DNA of 64,000 nucleotides from Siphonodentalium dalli (lineage: Eukaryota; Mollusca; Scaphopoda; Gadilida; Siphonodentaliidae): NCBI GenBank assembly GCA_032622095.1, contig CP136066.1, forward strand, positions 174,837,164-174,901,163, given 5' to 3'. The position numbers and the translations under genes were made by a program. The notes under the pieces were generated by a model that was given only the letters and a program-made list of their open reading frames with translations, did no database searches and had not been told where the DNA came from. Positions 11,786-23,329 of the stretch are shown here, one piece after another; position 1 is the first letter of the stretch, and each line of letters begins with the position of its first letter.

Positions 11786-12177
11786 TCACAGTGTGTTATC
11801 ACAACACTTAGTGATCGGGGTTCATCTCACTGATGTTAACTGGAGGTGAGTATACAAACAGCCTTTGAACGATGCCGACGGAACTGTGTATTATTGTATA
11901 CGGTACTGTGTTCTGTAAATCACTTTGTAATATATCGAATGTTTTTAATCTTCGTTCATATTCATTCATTCCGTTTTTAAATTTCGTTCATTAAACTTCG
12001 TAATAAATAAACATATTATTGTTGATGCATTTGTGTGTTCATGAGTTATACATGTGTATTTATTGTTGTTAAATCAAATACAAATCTATAAAAAAAAACA
12101 ACCCAGTTTAGTTAAACAAACATCTCATAATCCCCTCACACCTCCTAATTAGCCACTGATTACCGCTAATTGAATTT

Positions 12178-12250
12178 TGGGGGGCGGGTTGTCCGGGGGG
12201 CGGGTTGTCTCAGAGTGAAAGGGGGCGGGTTGTCTCGGGGGCGGGTAGTC
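12178..12250 (+). repeat. G-rich repeat, G-quadruplex potential
   Basis: Four near-copies of GGGGGCGGGTTGTC or GGGGGCGGGTAGTC within about 75 bp give many G-runs of 3 to 6 on the plus strand. It forms the right subterminal region of the hAT-like element, where subterminal repeats could serve transposase binding (inference). Confidence 0.6.
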
Positions 12251-12490
12251 ACGGACCCTTTATAATTGAGCGTGAAAGTTCAGACAATGTTTTCTATGGA
12301 GTGGTATGGTCGATTTCTTTGACATTTTCGGCGATGTTAGTAGAATGCTACATTCCCCAGATTGGCATAACGCCTGAGTACTAACTGATCAGTTTCACGC
12401 ACCCGAACAGGTCCATAATATGTCTTTAAACACAAGTACAATACAACACAAGGAACCATAACGGCGAGGCTAGTCGCGTGAAATTCACAT

Positions 12491-12853
12491 GTGTCGGTTT
12501 CTAAAACAATTTCCAAAATATATTTGTCGGCCGCGCCCTTGCCCCAAACCCGTGGTCACTTCTCATTGGACAACGTATACAGCCCACACCCAGACATGTT
12601 TATCTGGATATATATATACGTTCTGCAGGATCAACGGCACACAATGAATGTATTCGAAACACATGCATTCACTCCGAAAAACATTCACTCCCAGTCGCTT
12701 TCTCACAGTGACATACTGCATGCATTCAATGCAGAAATTAGATTTAGCGACACAGAGCTAACTCTTGCTGGTGGTAATATAAATCACCACCAAATACCCC
12801 AGACTCTGTGTTTTAACCAGAACCGACCATACAGTTGGACTGTGTCAAAATAG
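12491..12853 (+). CDS. Hypothetical 120-residue frame, doubtful
   Basis: The frame begins MSVSKTISKIYLSAAPLPQT and is open for 120 codons without obvious repeats. I recognise no domain, no signal peptide and no splice context, and it lies between transposon fragments. It may be chance. Confidence 0.12.
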   Translation: MSVSKTISKIYLSAAPLPQTRGHFSLDNVYSPHPDMFIWIYIYVLQDQRHTMNVFETHAFTPKNIHSQSLSHSDILHAFNAEIRFSDTELTLAGGNINHHQIPQTLCFNQNRPYSWTVSK

Positions 12854-12929
12854 ATCCGTTTGTGTATACGCATTGAATTAAAACGTTCATGTTTTGCCAT
12901 TACCACCAGAAATGTAACAGTTGATTTTA

Positions 12930-13199
12930 ATTTAAGAAAAAAAAAATATAAAAAATTATAAATTTGTTAAAGAATGTAAGAAAAATTTATAAAAATTGTT
13001 ATAGAATAAAAGAAAAAATGATAAAAATTCTTAAAGAATGTAAGAACAAAATGATGAAGATGATAACAATTGTTAAAGAATGTAAGAAAATTTGTTAGGC
13101 CAATGCATGTCTTATTTATACGAGTCGACCTATACGATAATACATTGGCACAGGGTCTTTACTGTTGCACCAGCGCAGCTCCCGTCATGAAAGGGTTAA
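12930..13199. repeat. Partial TTAA-type MITE (family A right half)
   Basis: An AT-rich core with repeated GTTAAAGAATGTAAGAAAA is followed by a degenerate hairpin (CCAATGCATGTCTTATTTAT with complement ATAATACATTGG). The right end is GCGCAGCTCCCGTCATGAAA and GGGTTAA (TTAA 13196-13199). The core matches that of the full elements at 22281, 38499 and 43069, while the end matches 22829-23092. It looks like a recombinant or intermediate. Confidence 0.6.
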
Positions 13200-13344
13200 A
13201 TGTTAAGGGTTAAAAGTGACACCCCTGCCTTGTGATTGAACAGATATGTGATGTCGGTTGAATGATTAGACCCAGTGACACAGTAATCCCAACATCATTG
13301 CGACTGCTAATTGTAATACACTGTATAGTGATTTTGATAAACCG

Positions 13345-13462
13345 CTCCAGTAAGGGTAGATCATGCCATGAATTTCTACTCTGGCTGACGCCGGTAGAGA
13401 TCATATTCCACCAGTACCAAACCTTGGAACTTTTTGAAGTTTTGACAGGGAACCATATAAAG
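13345..13462. repeat. Left arm of distant inverted repeat
   Basis: This stretch (CATGCCATGAATTTCTACTC through CTTTTTGAAGTTTTGACAGG) is the imperfect complement of 16105-16205. The two arms are about 2.6 kb apart and enclose the poly-G/poly-C region, so they may be long TIRs of one element or an inverted duplication. Confidence 0.6.
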
Positions 13463-13468
13463 TCGAAA

Positions 13469-13768
13469 AAATAACGCGGGGAATATATTTCTTAGTTGTT
13501 ATCTGTTCCTTAATTATGTACTTCACTGTAGGTGAATGTCATAACTCGAAATTGCATGCTTTTCTCTGACATATGCGAGCCGATATCGCAGTAAAGATAA
13601 AATTATTTACCCAGGATAATTCCATAATTGTAAGCGACGCAAGGCAAAATCGCTCACAAATATCACTTAAACCGTGTAATTTCGAGTTGGGGACCTTCAC
13701 CTGCAGTGAAGTACATTATTAAGGAACAGATAATAACTAAGAAATATATCCCCCTCGTTATTTTTCGC
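13469..13768. mobile_element. Foldback MITE, possible TA target
   Basis: Arms: AATATATTTCTTAGTTGTTA then TCTGTTCCTTAATTATGTAC on the left, and their complements GTACATTATTAAGGAACAGA then TAATAACTAAGAAATATAT on the right. Outer ends are CGAAAAAATAACGCGGGG versus complement GCGAAAAATAACGAGGGG. The element interrupts the inverted-repeat arm exactly where the 16.1-kb arm reads straight through (GTATAAATCAGGG). TATA is found at both junctions. Non-coding interior. Confidence 0.65.
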
Positions 13769-13774
13769 ATTTAT

Positions 13775-13850
13775 ACAGGGGGGGGGGGGGTCGTGCAACA
13801 AAATTCCGACACAAGGCCGGGGGGGTGGGGGGGGGGGGGGGGGTTGCCGC
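13775..13850 (+). repeat. Poly-G tracts
   Basis: G-runs of about 12 (13780-13791) and about 17-18 (within 13820-13842) on the plus strand. Such tracts form G-quadruplexes and are prone to length errors in sequencing, so the assembled lengths are uncertain. Confidence 0.85.
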
Positions 13851-15380
13851 TCCTGAAAACACGTTTTTTCCGGTGTTTTCTGATGCTTGCAATTTTTTTC
13901 CTTTTGCCATTTTTTGACCTAATTACAAGCTGTTTAGCCTATATAATGATTGTTTTGATGTGTTATGATCTAAATAACACCTGTAACACAAGATACTCGG
14001 TACAGTTATCTGTGGTCAGGTTGGCCTCATAATTTTTTGATTATTTGATCCCTTCTAATACTAAGTAAACCTTCGTGAAATTTTTAACTGAGCTGGCCCA
14101 CCTGGGTTGGATAACTCTCCAAGTCTGATATGAAACTGAAATAATGTGTAAAATAAATGTAGAACATGCCTGTTCTCTAAACTATAAACATGTTTCTGAC
14201 ACAAAGTTACTAATACTATAAAAGACAAAAGTTCTACAGTGTTAATATACTACATACTCAATTATTAATGAACAGACATTCACATGGATCTCTATCAGTC
14301 TCAATAGCATTTTCTTAGTAAAACATGGCTGTCTTTCACTTGTGAAATAATGAGATATTATTTATTTATATGCGCTATTCTACAACCATTTAGCTATTGT
14401 TAATATTAAAATGATCCATCTAACCACATACACTTCATATTGTAAAACATGCAAGAAACAGTTTTGTACCAGAAAATGTAACCAAAGATTCTTGTTAAAC
14501 TCATTCATGTCTTAATCCAGATTAGATACAGATTTTGTTAGTCACTTTGCACAACGATAATTGAAACTTCACCTGAGTTTAAATTAACTTAAATAATTCT
14601 TCAATCAGCTTCAACATTTTTTAAAATTCAATTTAGAAATGTCAGTTGAACGACATATCGAAGATAAAATGAAAATGAATATATCTGATACATTTTGCAT
14701 AGAAAGTCTGCTACATCTGACTCCATTAAATCCAATAAGATCGGAGTGGATCGTTCATAGGAAACTATATAATACCACCAGTCAAAACACTCATAAGGAC
14801 AAACTTCCAATGGTAATATATAGGACATACACTTTATGAAATACTGCATAACAAAAAGAGCTGAACTCTCAGCACAAGCAATACACTCATATGAGATTTA
14901 AAACATTTATCTAGAAAACCCCATCTCAACCTGGGCAGCATATAATTTTCCGGTGTGTTGTGTGTTTACAACTTCACTTTAACTAGCAACTTAAAAAAAT
15001 ATATAAAGTAAACACGAGTGCATTTCATGGATAAATGCACATTACACAAAGTCCAGTGCAAAGTCTGGAATAAATAATTATATAAAATATTTTTAAAAAG
15101 TTGTTTCACTGGTTGTGTCAGCTGGTTGTGTTGAGTTTTTAATAAATTTTAATAAATGTTGTTAATCTCTTGAGTGTATTGCTTGTGCTCATAGTTATAA
15201 TTTATTAGTATTTGAGTTTAACTGGTTGCGGAAGTACACCAAAGTTGGATGATGCTTGAAAAAACAGAATGGTCAAATTACGAATGACTGATAATTATTA
15301 TATATGTTCAATTTAATTATGATATATAATTATTATATATGTTCTAATTTAACCATTCTCTGTTTCTCAACATCAGCCAC
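13850..15380. other. AT-rich non-coding stretch
   Basis: No frame with recognisable protein features. A small inverted repeat (GAATGGTCAAATTA near 15268 against TAATTTAACCATTC near 15341) brackets ATAATTATTATATATGTTC-like direct repeats. Confidence 0.5.
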
Positions 15381-15383
15381 CTG

Positions 15384-15665
15384 GAAGGGGGGGGGGGGGG
15401 GTGTCCCAAAACCATGAGTGGAAAAAAATATTTTTTTTGCACAAATAGGGGGGGGGGGGTGGGGGTACAAAGTGCTGCAAAAAAAAAAATCAGCGTTGTG
15501 TATGCAATTTTTTTCCTCCCCCCCCAGGGGCGGGTCGGAAAAAAAATTCAGGCACGTATGGCATTTTTTCCCTTTCGATCATTTTTTGTACCCACCCACC
15601 CCCACCGCCAAATTTTTTTCCGTTTTCGGCAGTTTTTTCCGACCATTTTTTGACACCCACCCCCT
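15384..15665. repeat. Homopolymer-rich block (G, A, C, T runs)
   Basis: Runs of G (15388-15401 and about 15448-15466), A (about 15479-15489) and C (about 15518-15526) alternate with T-runs. Similar text recurs at 15970-16100 in opposite sense (poly-C and GGAAAAAATTGC-type pieces), consistent with inverted copies of one low-complexity sequence. Frames here such as MSGKKYFFCTNRGG are products of the homopolymers. Confidence 0.7.
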
Positions 15666-15959
15666 TTTAACACTAAAACAGAGATTTGCGGGGGGAAATT
15701 CACTGTAAACAGCTGTATATGAATTTCTGTGCATACTATTTATCATGGATGTTAACATGGACATGTAAATAGGAATGAGTAATTTTGAAGTCATTCGGCC
15801 AAAAAAACATGGCTGCCAGCGGCCATCTTGGATTTCAAAATTTGCAACAAAATACAACACGATAACTGCCTGCAGTCAGTTTACCAGTTAGAATTACATT
15901 ATTTCTCTCATTCAAACTGATTTCAAAGTGGTTTTGAAGCCCAACTCATTGCCAAAAGA

Positions 15960-16205
15960 CTAAAAACAAGCAGGAATTTTTTTTTTTAGTTGCGGAAAAA
16001 ATTGCTTGTTGGTGGCTTTGACCACACACCCACCCCGGCATACGTGCCGGAAGAATTTTTTTCACCCCCCCCCCCTCTGCCCCCCCCCCCCCCCCCCCCT
16101 GATTTATACGGTTTACTGCCAAAACTTCAAAAAGTTCCCAGGTTTTTGTACTGGTGGAATTTGATCTCAACGGGCGTTAGCCAGAGCAGAGTTTCATGGC
16201 ATGGT
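15960..16205. repeat. Poly-C block and right inverted arm
   Basis: Contains C-runs (16063-16072 and about 16080-16099) followed by CTGATTTATACGGTTTACTG through CAGAGTTTCATGGCATGG. This is the complement of the arm at 13345-13462. The poly-C here corresponds to the poly-G beside the left arm. Confidence 0.6.
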
Positions 16206-18430
16206 CTACAGTAAGGGTTGACACATCGCTTCAGGAAGAATTGACACAAACCAAGGTACCTATACGCACTACTTAAATCGCCGTGAGCAATTCGTCTTTG
16301 ACTTTATTATGAACTCAGTTTTCCGCTGAATGATGACGGCAGTTTGATACACAGTGTTTGCCTTCGTCGAATATAACCGTCAACACAGCATATTAAGATA
16401 CAGTGAAACCTTTGATTTGTTCTTCTGCTAATATTGTTCATCAAATATTAACAGTTAAAATATTCTGAGTTGACAGCGAGCTCGGGGCCTCCGGGAAAAC
16501 ACTAATAGGATTGTTAAAGCGATATGGCGCATGGTAAATAATCTTATTGAAAATATGATACGAATTGTCATTGCAAATTTTCAATGTGTTAGCTGGAGTG
16601 GCTCACGCAAGGAACGCATGCTGGAAAACACTGTACAGTAAGGTTATCTCGCTACGTGGAAATTTTGGCACATATTTCAATGAGACCAAATTCTCAGAGG
16701 TAGGGCAGCATAATTGGTAGGCCACCCCTTGAACTAGACAAAAGTTCAAACTTGGCGTTATTTTCATCCGATCGCTCTTCATCAGGTTAGAATTTTCCAA
16801 ATGATAAGATTTACAACCATTGGGATATTCCAACATACCACACATTGATTACAATGTGAGCCTAAAACTGTAAAACGTTTGACCAGTATTGAGGTGCGTA
16901 ACCTCACCCAGCCCCGTCACCACACCTCACTGGGTGCGCTCCGGATGGTTGGAAATTAGTTTCCAGTCTGTTCCGTTTCATCCAACACCTTAGTCCAAGT
17001 TTCCATAAATGTAAACCAGCCACTGAATCGGTTGGGATAATGCTGTTTTACGTCGAAGCCCCTTGTGTATATATCTTCTATGTCGGGGTTTAGCGTTATT
17101 GACCCGCCTACCTAAAATCCCCAATAACTGTAATAAAATGTCACAATTGTGACAGCAAACCTGTTTATTCCATAGAAAATATAATATTTGTCCTCAAAAG
17201 TTGCCAACTGGAAGTAGCAATGTATTTTATCACTATGGTTACATAAATACGAACTCCTTTGACCTCGCGAAGTCGACGAAATGCCAGTGTGAATTGAATG
17301 TAATCAAACTGAGATTACTCGTAATAACGCGGCATATGCTATGCGCAATTTAACATAAAGTTATATTCTAACACATAATAATGACCGTAAAATGTCACTC
17401 TTTCCGATGTATAAAGCACCGTGTATTGATTTTAACATCGATTAAAAGTGACAAAATATCCCGCCCCTGGATATGGACGTGAAGTCTGATATAGAAAGAT
17501 ATTTATCTTACAATATAGCTATATTTCATCAAATACACGCGAAAACGCCTAGGCGGTTTCCGATCTTGTATCCTGGATGGCAACAAGGATATCTTCGATG
17601 GCAACAGCTGGTGCACGTGCGTTTCGACAACTGGCTTGTTTTCAAAACAAAACGTCTAAATAACCAACTAAAAGTCGTAAAATAATATACTCGTGTGCTA
17701 CGAATGTAAAATAATCAATAATTAGTTCAATAAAGTTGACAAAATGTGGAGACAGGGCCCAAAAAGCTCAAAATAACCACCCAAAAACATTTGGAAATCG
17801 AAAAAGTAACGAAGTTTACACATTGTTTACAGCGCGCACGAATACGGACTATTTTGACCATTTCTATTTTAGCGAAGTACTCAAGTAGGGAATTCCCCGT
17901 AATTCAGTACGGTCTTGATCAAAAGCTACTGAACGCATTTTTATTCGATAAAATACAGAAGGGAAAATCAAATTAATGTTATCTTATGTTAAGGATATAA
18001 AACAGAATACTTACGAAAAGTCCGTGATTTATTGCATTTCCTCTAAATGGGTTATTTTAGTGCGAGTCAGAACTCGATAGTCGAAGTGTCGGAAAGTTCA
18101 AAATTCACCAAAACTCTGAATGGACAGTCATCTCCAGCAATGCCTCTCGCCAACACTATCACTATCCAAGGAGATTGCACCATAAAATAATACAATTATC
18201 CTGTTAAAAGTGACAATTATGTCGAACATATGAAACGAAAATATCGTCGCCTCTTCATTGAATCGGATTCCAGCCAAAGTGAATTTGAATAGTGACGTGA
18301 ATTTCTCATAATTTGACTTATCACAACGTCGCGTGCTGAGAATTGTGTACGTTGTGTGTTGCGCGTAATAAAATAGTTCCTGTTTTAAATTGAGTTTTAT
18401 TGCATTTTTATGGGACGAATTGTAAGATAA
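16206..18430. other. Intergenic, nothing recognised
   Basis: Frames of 60-80 codons occur (for example 17473-17685 plus), without motifs, repeats or splice context that would support a gene. Confidence 0.45.
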
Positions 18431-18432
18431 AT

Positions 18433-18594
18433 TGGTTATCATCACCCTGTGTGTTTCCGAGATCCGTATTCAAGTCTCGCTGCCTTCTCTGGGCTGTCTA
18501 TCGACTCGTCCTACGGACTCGTCGATAGACTGCCCAGAGAAGGCAGCTCGACTTGAATACGGATCTCAGAAACACACATGGTGGTGATAACCTA
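18433..18594. repeat. Near-perfect foldback, 162 bp
   Basis: Arms of about 75 bp: GGTTATCATCACCCTGTGTG, GATCCGTATTCAAGTC and CTGCCTTCTCTGGGC on the left face their complements on the right, ending GGTGGTGATAACC. The centre includes GTCTATCGAC and GTCGATAGAC. Only a few mismatches separate the arms, implying a young element or selection for pairing. Flanks are AT-rich with no firm duplication. Confidence 0.8.
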
Positions 18595-18969
18595 TATATA
18601 TTCACACGGGGCTTCGCGACGTAAACAGTATCATCCCAACCGATTTCACTAGCTGGTAACGAAAATTGAGTGCAAATTCCAAACAAAAATGGCCATAACT
18701 CTGATGAAAATTGGCGGGCGGAACCCGAATTAGAACGTGACCTGTACATTGTGTTATATATACATCTATATAGTGAACACACACATGGAATTTCATTCCA
18801 TTCCGTTGAGTATATCTAAAGTTATCACACGGAAACCAAAAGCTAACAGGCGGACGAACAGACGGACCGACGGCTGCACCACGGATAGACCAATAACACA
18901 ATTCGACCCATTTTTATAAAAATCATTGGAAATTGACCTATATTTGGTGTCACATCGGTCTGGGCCTCT

Positions 18970-19471
18970 TTAAAGGCACGTGCGGCCTTAATTGTCGAAA
19001 ATATTCATATTTGTTCGAAACACCGTAAACAGAAAAACAGTAAAACGCATACAGTTCCGTTCATATATACCATGACCATCGCGTAAACGGCATGTTATCA
19101 TAAAGACCTACTATATTTTACCTAAGCAAGAGCCTGATTGTGTTACAGAAGACAGCACAATGCTACAGGCTAATCACACAGAAATGGCATAAACGCTCTT
19201 TATTAGTTCCATATCAGGTATTCACCAACAAAAAACGCTCTTTATGTTTACCATCATAATATAAACAAACACCAGAAAAGTTACTTTTTACGCCTTTGTT
19301 TACAAAACAATGGTCAAATATATGACCATAACATACTGTTTATGCGATATTTCTTATTTGTATACGGATAAAGTCTATCTACATTTTGATGTTCTTTCTG
19401 TTTGTGGCGGTTTTTGACGGGTGGAGATATTTTCACAGGATACCCACCGCCAAGGCCAACCGTGTCTTTAA
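18970..19471 (-). mobile_element. TTAA-flanked MITE family B, copy 4
   Basis: Starts TTAAAGGCACGTGCGGCC and ends GGCCAACCGTGTCTTTAA, in reverse orientation relative to the copy at 51112. Shares GAGCCTGATTGTGTTACAGA and CATAAACGCTCTTTATTA with the other copies. Ends are more diverged than in copies at 21767 and 51112. No transposase frame. Confidence 0.65.
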
Positions 19472-20526
19472 CATTTGGGGTATATAAGTTCGTTCGTGAG
19501 CACTCAATAACACGATACATACCTCTCGGTTACCTCAAACCACACGACTGGATACTCTTTTACAATCACGAATCTGGAGCATGCGATAAGAGTCTCTCTA
19601 GCCAATTAGTAAACACTCGATATTTGTGGTAATTATCGTATTTGTTTATCGTTAGAGTAGTATGAGCACCCCTGGCGGGAAGGCAAACACCGAATGGCTA
19701 TAAACTCGTCAAGGGCATTTCAAGATTCACAAAGACCAGAGCAATCTCATTCAAAATCCTGGTGTGAACATTACTAAAGAGAACGTTTCCAAATACCCTA
19801 TGTTTAAATGTGTCTCAAACCGATTCATTTAAGGCTTTCCAATACAAATGTGGTATTTCCTGTCGCCAACAAAGCTGACAAATTACTTTAGAGTGCATTC
19901 GTACCTAACACATGAGAAACAGATTTTCAACGAGTCAACATTTTATCGTATATCGAAATCATTGTAATGTAAACATTACTGTTACAGTGGAATTACCAAT
20001 CTAAGTAATCTAAGTCCAATTAGTCCAACAAAATACCAGTTTAATCAAAAACATTGGAAAAGGTCAATACATAGAAAAATACTCACATTTAGACAAAATA
20101 TTTGAACTTACTACACAATTAGCAATGATTGTTGCTAAATCACTGTAAACGTTTTTTCTACATAGCAATGGTTTCAACACGCGAAATGATATTATTGGAT
20201 ATTTATCAATACTTAGCATAAGAAAAACGTTTATTTATTTCTCCATGTTCCTCGTGGTGATGTTTTACAGACTTTTAATGTTTTTGCACGTGCACTTACC
20301 AACTGCGAGTGCTTTGGGTTCCTTTAACGCGGACCAAAATGCAAAACCTGGTAGAAATTTTACTTTTGAATGTCGATATCTCACAACGAAAATCTCCCTT
20401 TCGTGGGCCCATATGTTCGTTGTTATTATTGACTGGTACTGAACACGTCGACATTAGTTTGTATTGTAAAATCGGACCGGGCATCCTTAAAAGAAGTAAA
20501 TCAACATTGAATGAGTCTATCCCATG

Positions 20527-20700
20527 TTAAAGATACGGTAAGCTTTCGCGGTGGGTATTGCTGTTAAAAAGTCACATCCGTTAACATCGCAATAAACAGA
20601 AAGACTATTCAGATATAGACATATTTTGTTCATAAATATCGCATAAATAGCATGTTATTGTCAAGATCGTTTGCCTTGTTGGTAAACAAAGGCCATATTA
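20527..20700 (+). mobile_element. TTAA MITE family B, truncated copy
   Basis: Begins TTAAAGATACGG and continues AATAAACAGAAAGACTATTC, CATATTTTGTTCATAAATAT and AGCATGTTATTGTCAAG, matching the left third of family B. It has no matching right end, so it is a deletion remnant. Confidence 0.55.
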
Positions 20701-21040
20701 TGATATAGTATACAGTGAGTAAAGAGTGTACCATTAGCAAAACACTCAACACTGGGGAGACCCCACTATATAAGTGAACGTTTGTTAACATTTACACCAT
20801 ATTGTCTACAATTTACCGATATAGCGCTCGCTAATCATCTCGACACTCGAGATTTCGGCGTTGAATGTGTCACCGTGAATCACTCTCCAAAAACAAATAA
20901 ATAATAATAAATCGCCGCGGCGTTCAGTGTTTTACTTGTCGCACACTATTTGCGCGCTGTGTATAAACAAATGTTCGGTTCACACAAATTTGGTAACTTT
21001 TATTTCTAAATTATAACCAACAAACAAGGCATTTAAAGAG

Positions 21041-21475
21041 GAGGCCATGTGATCTATTGTGAATGGGCATTTCCATGCAAATCTCCGCAGCAAAATATTA
21101 TATTACTGGGTGTGACTTTGTGCAGAATTGAAATCAAATACATATTTATCTGGCGGGTCGGCTTGGAATTTGTTCCATTAGAAAGTTTATTTTTGAATTT
21201 TATATTGATTTCTCAAAACTAGGTCAAGCGTTGTAATTCCATAAGGAGGTCAAGCGATCGACTGTGAATGGGCATTTCCATGCAAATCTCCGCAACAAAA
21301 GTTACCGATTTGCAAATATTATATTTCTGGATGTGACTTTGTGTGGAATTGAAAACAATACATATTTATCTGGCGGATCGGCTTGGAATTTGTTCCATTA
21401 ACAAGTTGTTGCATTTATTTTTGAATTTGATATTGATTTTTCAAAACTAGGTCAAGCGTTGTAATTCCAGAAGAA
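21041..21475. repeat. Two-unit tandem repeat with octamer motif
   Basis: Unit 1 (about 21041-21240) and unit 2 (about 21241-21475) share GAATGGGCATTTCCATGCAA, CATATTTATCTGGCGG, TCGGCTTGGAATTTGTTCCA and ACTAGGTCAAGCGTTGTAAT. Each unit holds the POU-type octamer ATGCAAAT. No coding frame is conserved between units. Confidence 0.75.
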
Positions 21476-21766
21476 AATTCTAAAAAAAAAAAAAAACAAT
21501 TTAGAGCGAAAATTGTTCTGTTAAATGTTATGTCTGTTTAGTGATATACAATGTAGCTGCTTTCGTTCCGAAACAACTGCTTCATATATATCTTTTGCTG
21601 TGGAAATTTGCAATTCACCGCCCCCTTAACCAACCAAATCAAACAATCTATACTTTATTATCTCCGTCTATATCTCGGAACTGGAGGCATGAAATATAAT
21701 TATATACATATACGGATATGGTACAAACAAAAAGTATCTTGTGTGCAGAGCTATATCACGAATGCA

Positions 21767-22284
21767 TTAAAGATACGGGCGGCGTTGGCGTTGGGTATGG
21801 TGCTAAAATAATCACCTCCGTCAAAAACCGCCATAAACAGAAAGAATTGTAAATATAGACAGACTTTGTTCTTATACTAATCCGAAATATGGCATAAACA
21901 GTATGTTATTGTCAATTTTTTCTATTTGTTATGTAAACAAACCCCAAAAACGTTACGTTACCTGGTTTTTGTTTATATCCGGATATGGTAAATATAAAGA
22001 GCGTTATTTGTTACTGAAATGGAAATAATAAAGAGCGTTTATATCAGTTGTGTGTGATTAACCAATATGATTGCGCTGTGTTATGTAAACAGAAGCACAA
22101 CTTATGTAACACGAGCAGGCTCTTGTTTACGTACACCATAGTACGTCTTGACGACAATATACTATTTAAGCGCTGATTATGTTTGGCATATGAACAAAAC
22201 TATATACATTTCAATATTCCATCTGTTGATGGCGATTTGAACAAATATGAATATTTCTGAAACGAACGCCGCCCGTGCCTTTAA
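21767..22284 (+). mobile_element. TTAA-flanked MITE family B, copy 2
   Basis: Left end TTAAAGATACGGGCGGCGTT. The right end ACGCCGCCCGTGCCTTTAA is the complement with one gap, so TIRs of about 20 bp start directly after TTAA. The TTAA at 22281-22284 is also the left target site of the adjoining family A element. The interior is non-coding with repeated TGTAAACA/TGTTTAC words. Confidence 0.75.
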
Positions 22285-22680
22285 CCCTTTACCCAACAAA
22301 CCGGCCAAAACCGGCCAAATAAAGCTTCAACAGCCTAAAATATCTTCGGTCTGTCTCAATAGAACCATACAAATATGGATATCATTGGAACCGGCTCCTT
22401 GACCACATTGTGATAGTTACAGTTATGCCCTGTGCCAATGCATTCTCTTATATATGCGAGTCGACCATAGGTCGCCTCGCATATATAAGAGAATGCATTG
22501 GCCTAAAAAAAATCTTTTTTTAACACTTTTTACCATTTTTTCTTACATTCTTTAACAATTTTATAATTTTTAATGTGTTAAGCCAATGCATTCTCTTATA
22601 TATGCGAGGCGACCTATGGTCGACTCGCATATATAAGAGAATGCATTGGCACAGGGCCGTTCTGTTGGGTAAAGGGTTAA
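22281..22680. mobile_element. TTAA-flanked MITE family A, copy 1 (piggyBac-like)
   Basis: Left end TTAACCCTTTACCCAACA, right end TGTTGGGTAAAGGGTTAA: perfect 18-bp inverted ends that include the TTAA site. Inside are two copies of the CCAATGCATTCTCTTATATA hairpin in mirror orientation around an AT-rich core. TTAA duplication plus CCC-starting TIRs is the signature of piggyBac transposons (established). No transposase, hence non-autonomous. Confidence 0.85.
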
Positions 22681-22828
22681 GTCGATGGTGAGGTGACACG
22701 CTTATGCGTATTATTGTGCATGGACTTGATTCAATGTCGACGTTTCTAACTGTCCAGGGAGGACCTTTTCGGTATTTCTCCTGAGAATTTAGCCAAGAGT
22801 ATATACTAGCTCTGTTTGCCATTTGTGT

Positions 22829-23092
22829 TTAACCCTTTCATGACGGGAGCTGCGCTGGTGCAACATTAAATACACTGTGCCAGTGCATTATCTTATATAT
22901 GCGAGTCTCACATAGGAAGCCTAGCACACATAAGAGAATGCACTGGCTTACAAGGTCAAGATAGATATTGTTAGGCCATGCATTCTCTTATATATTCGAT
23001 GCGCCCTATATGGGCGACCAGCAGATATAAGAAAATGCAGTGGCACAGGGTTTTCAGAAAATTTCAGGAAGCTCCAGCCATGGAAGAGTTAA
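22829..23092. mobile_element. TTAA-flanked hairpin MITE, subfamily A2
   Basis: Left end TTAACCCTTTCATGACGGGA. The right end (complement) is TTAACTCTTCCATGGCTGGA, with imperfect TIRs. Contains two hairpins of the CCAATGCATT type (22871-22946 and 22975-23044). This subfamily also explains the partial pieces at 2873, 6768, 8490 and 13199. Confidence 0.7.
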
Positions 23093-23329
23093 AAGTGCAA
23101 CATATAAACGGCGAGCACCACAAACACAAAATGCTCATAAAACGTCATACCGGAGCAATTTCATTCAAAGTCCAGGTATGAACATTACTAAAGAAAACGT
23201 TTCCAATATATACATTATGTTTAAATATGTCTCAAAAATGCTTCATTTGATCCTTTTCTTGCACGATTAGCATAAGAGGGCGTGTGTACAGTGTTCGGAT
23301 CGGATTTGATATGTGAATATATGAGCTCA

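Larger units (their letters stand above)
11323..12258. mobile_element. hAT-like non-autonomous element
   Basis: Inverted ends share GACTACCCGCCCCCGAGACA (left about 11331, complement about 12230-12250). The outermost bases are GGGAACG on the left and, in complement, GGGTCCG. The flanks are TTCATAAT (11315-11322) and TTTATAAT (12259-12266), an 8-bp duplication with one mismatch, as expected for hAT transposons. No hAT transposase frame is visible. The interior carries what looks like a LINE 3' end (11370-11785). The right end is G-rich with repeated GGGGCGGGTTGTC. Confidence 0.6.
11110..12460. repeat. Tandem duplication, unit 2 (interrupted)
   Basis: Second unit of the duplication, split by the 936-bp element at 11323-12258. 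Similarity to unit 1 resumes immediately after the element (TATAATTGAGCG). This gives an internal empty-site comparison. Confidence 0.7.
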
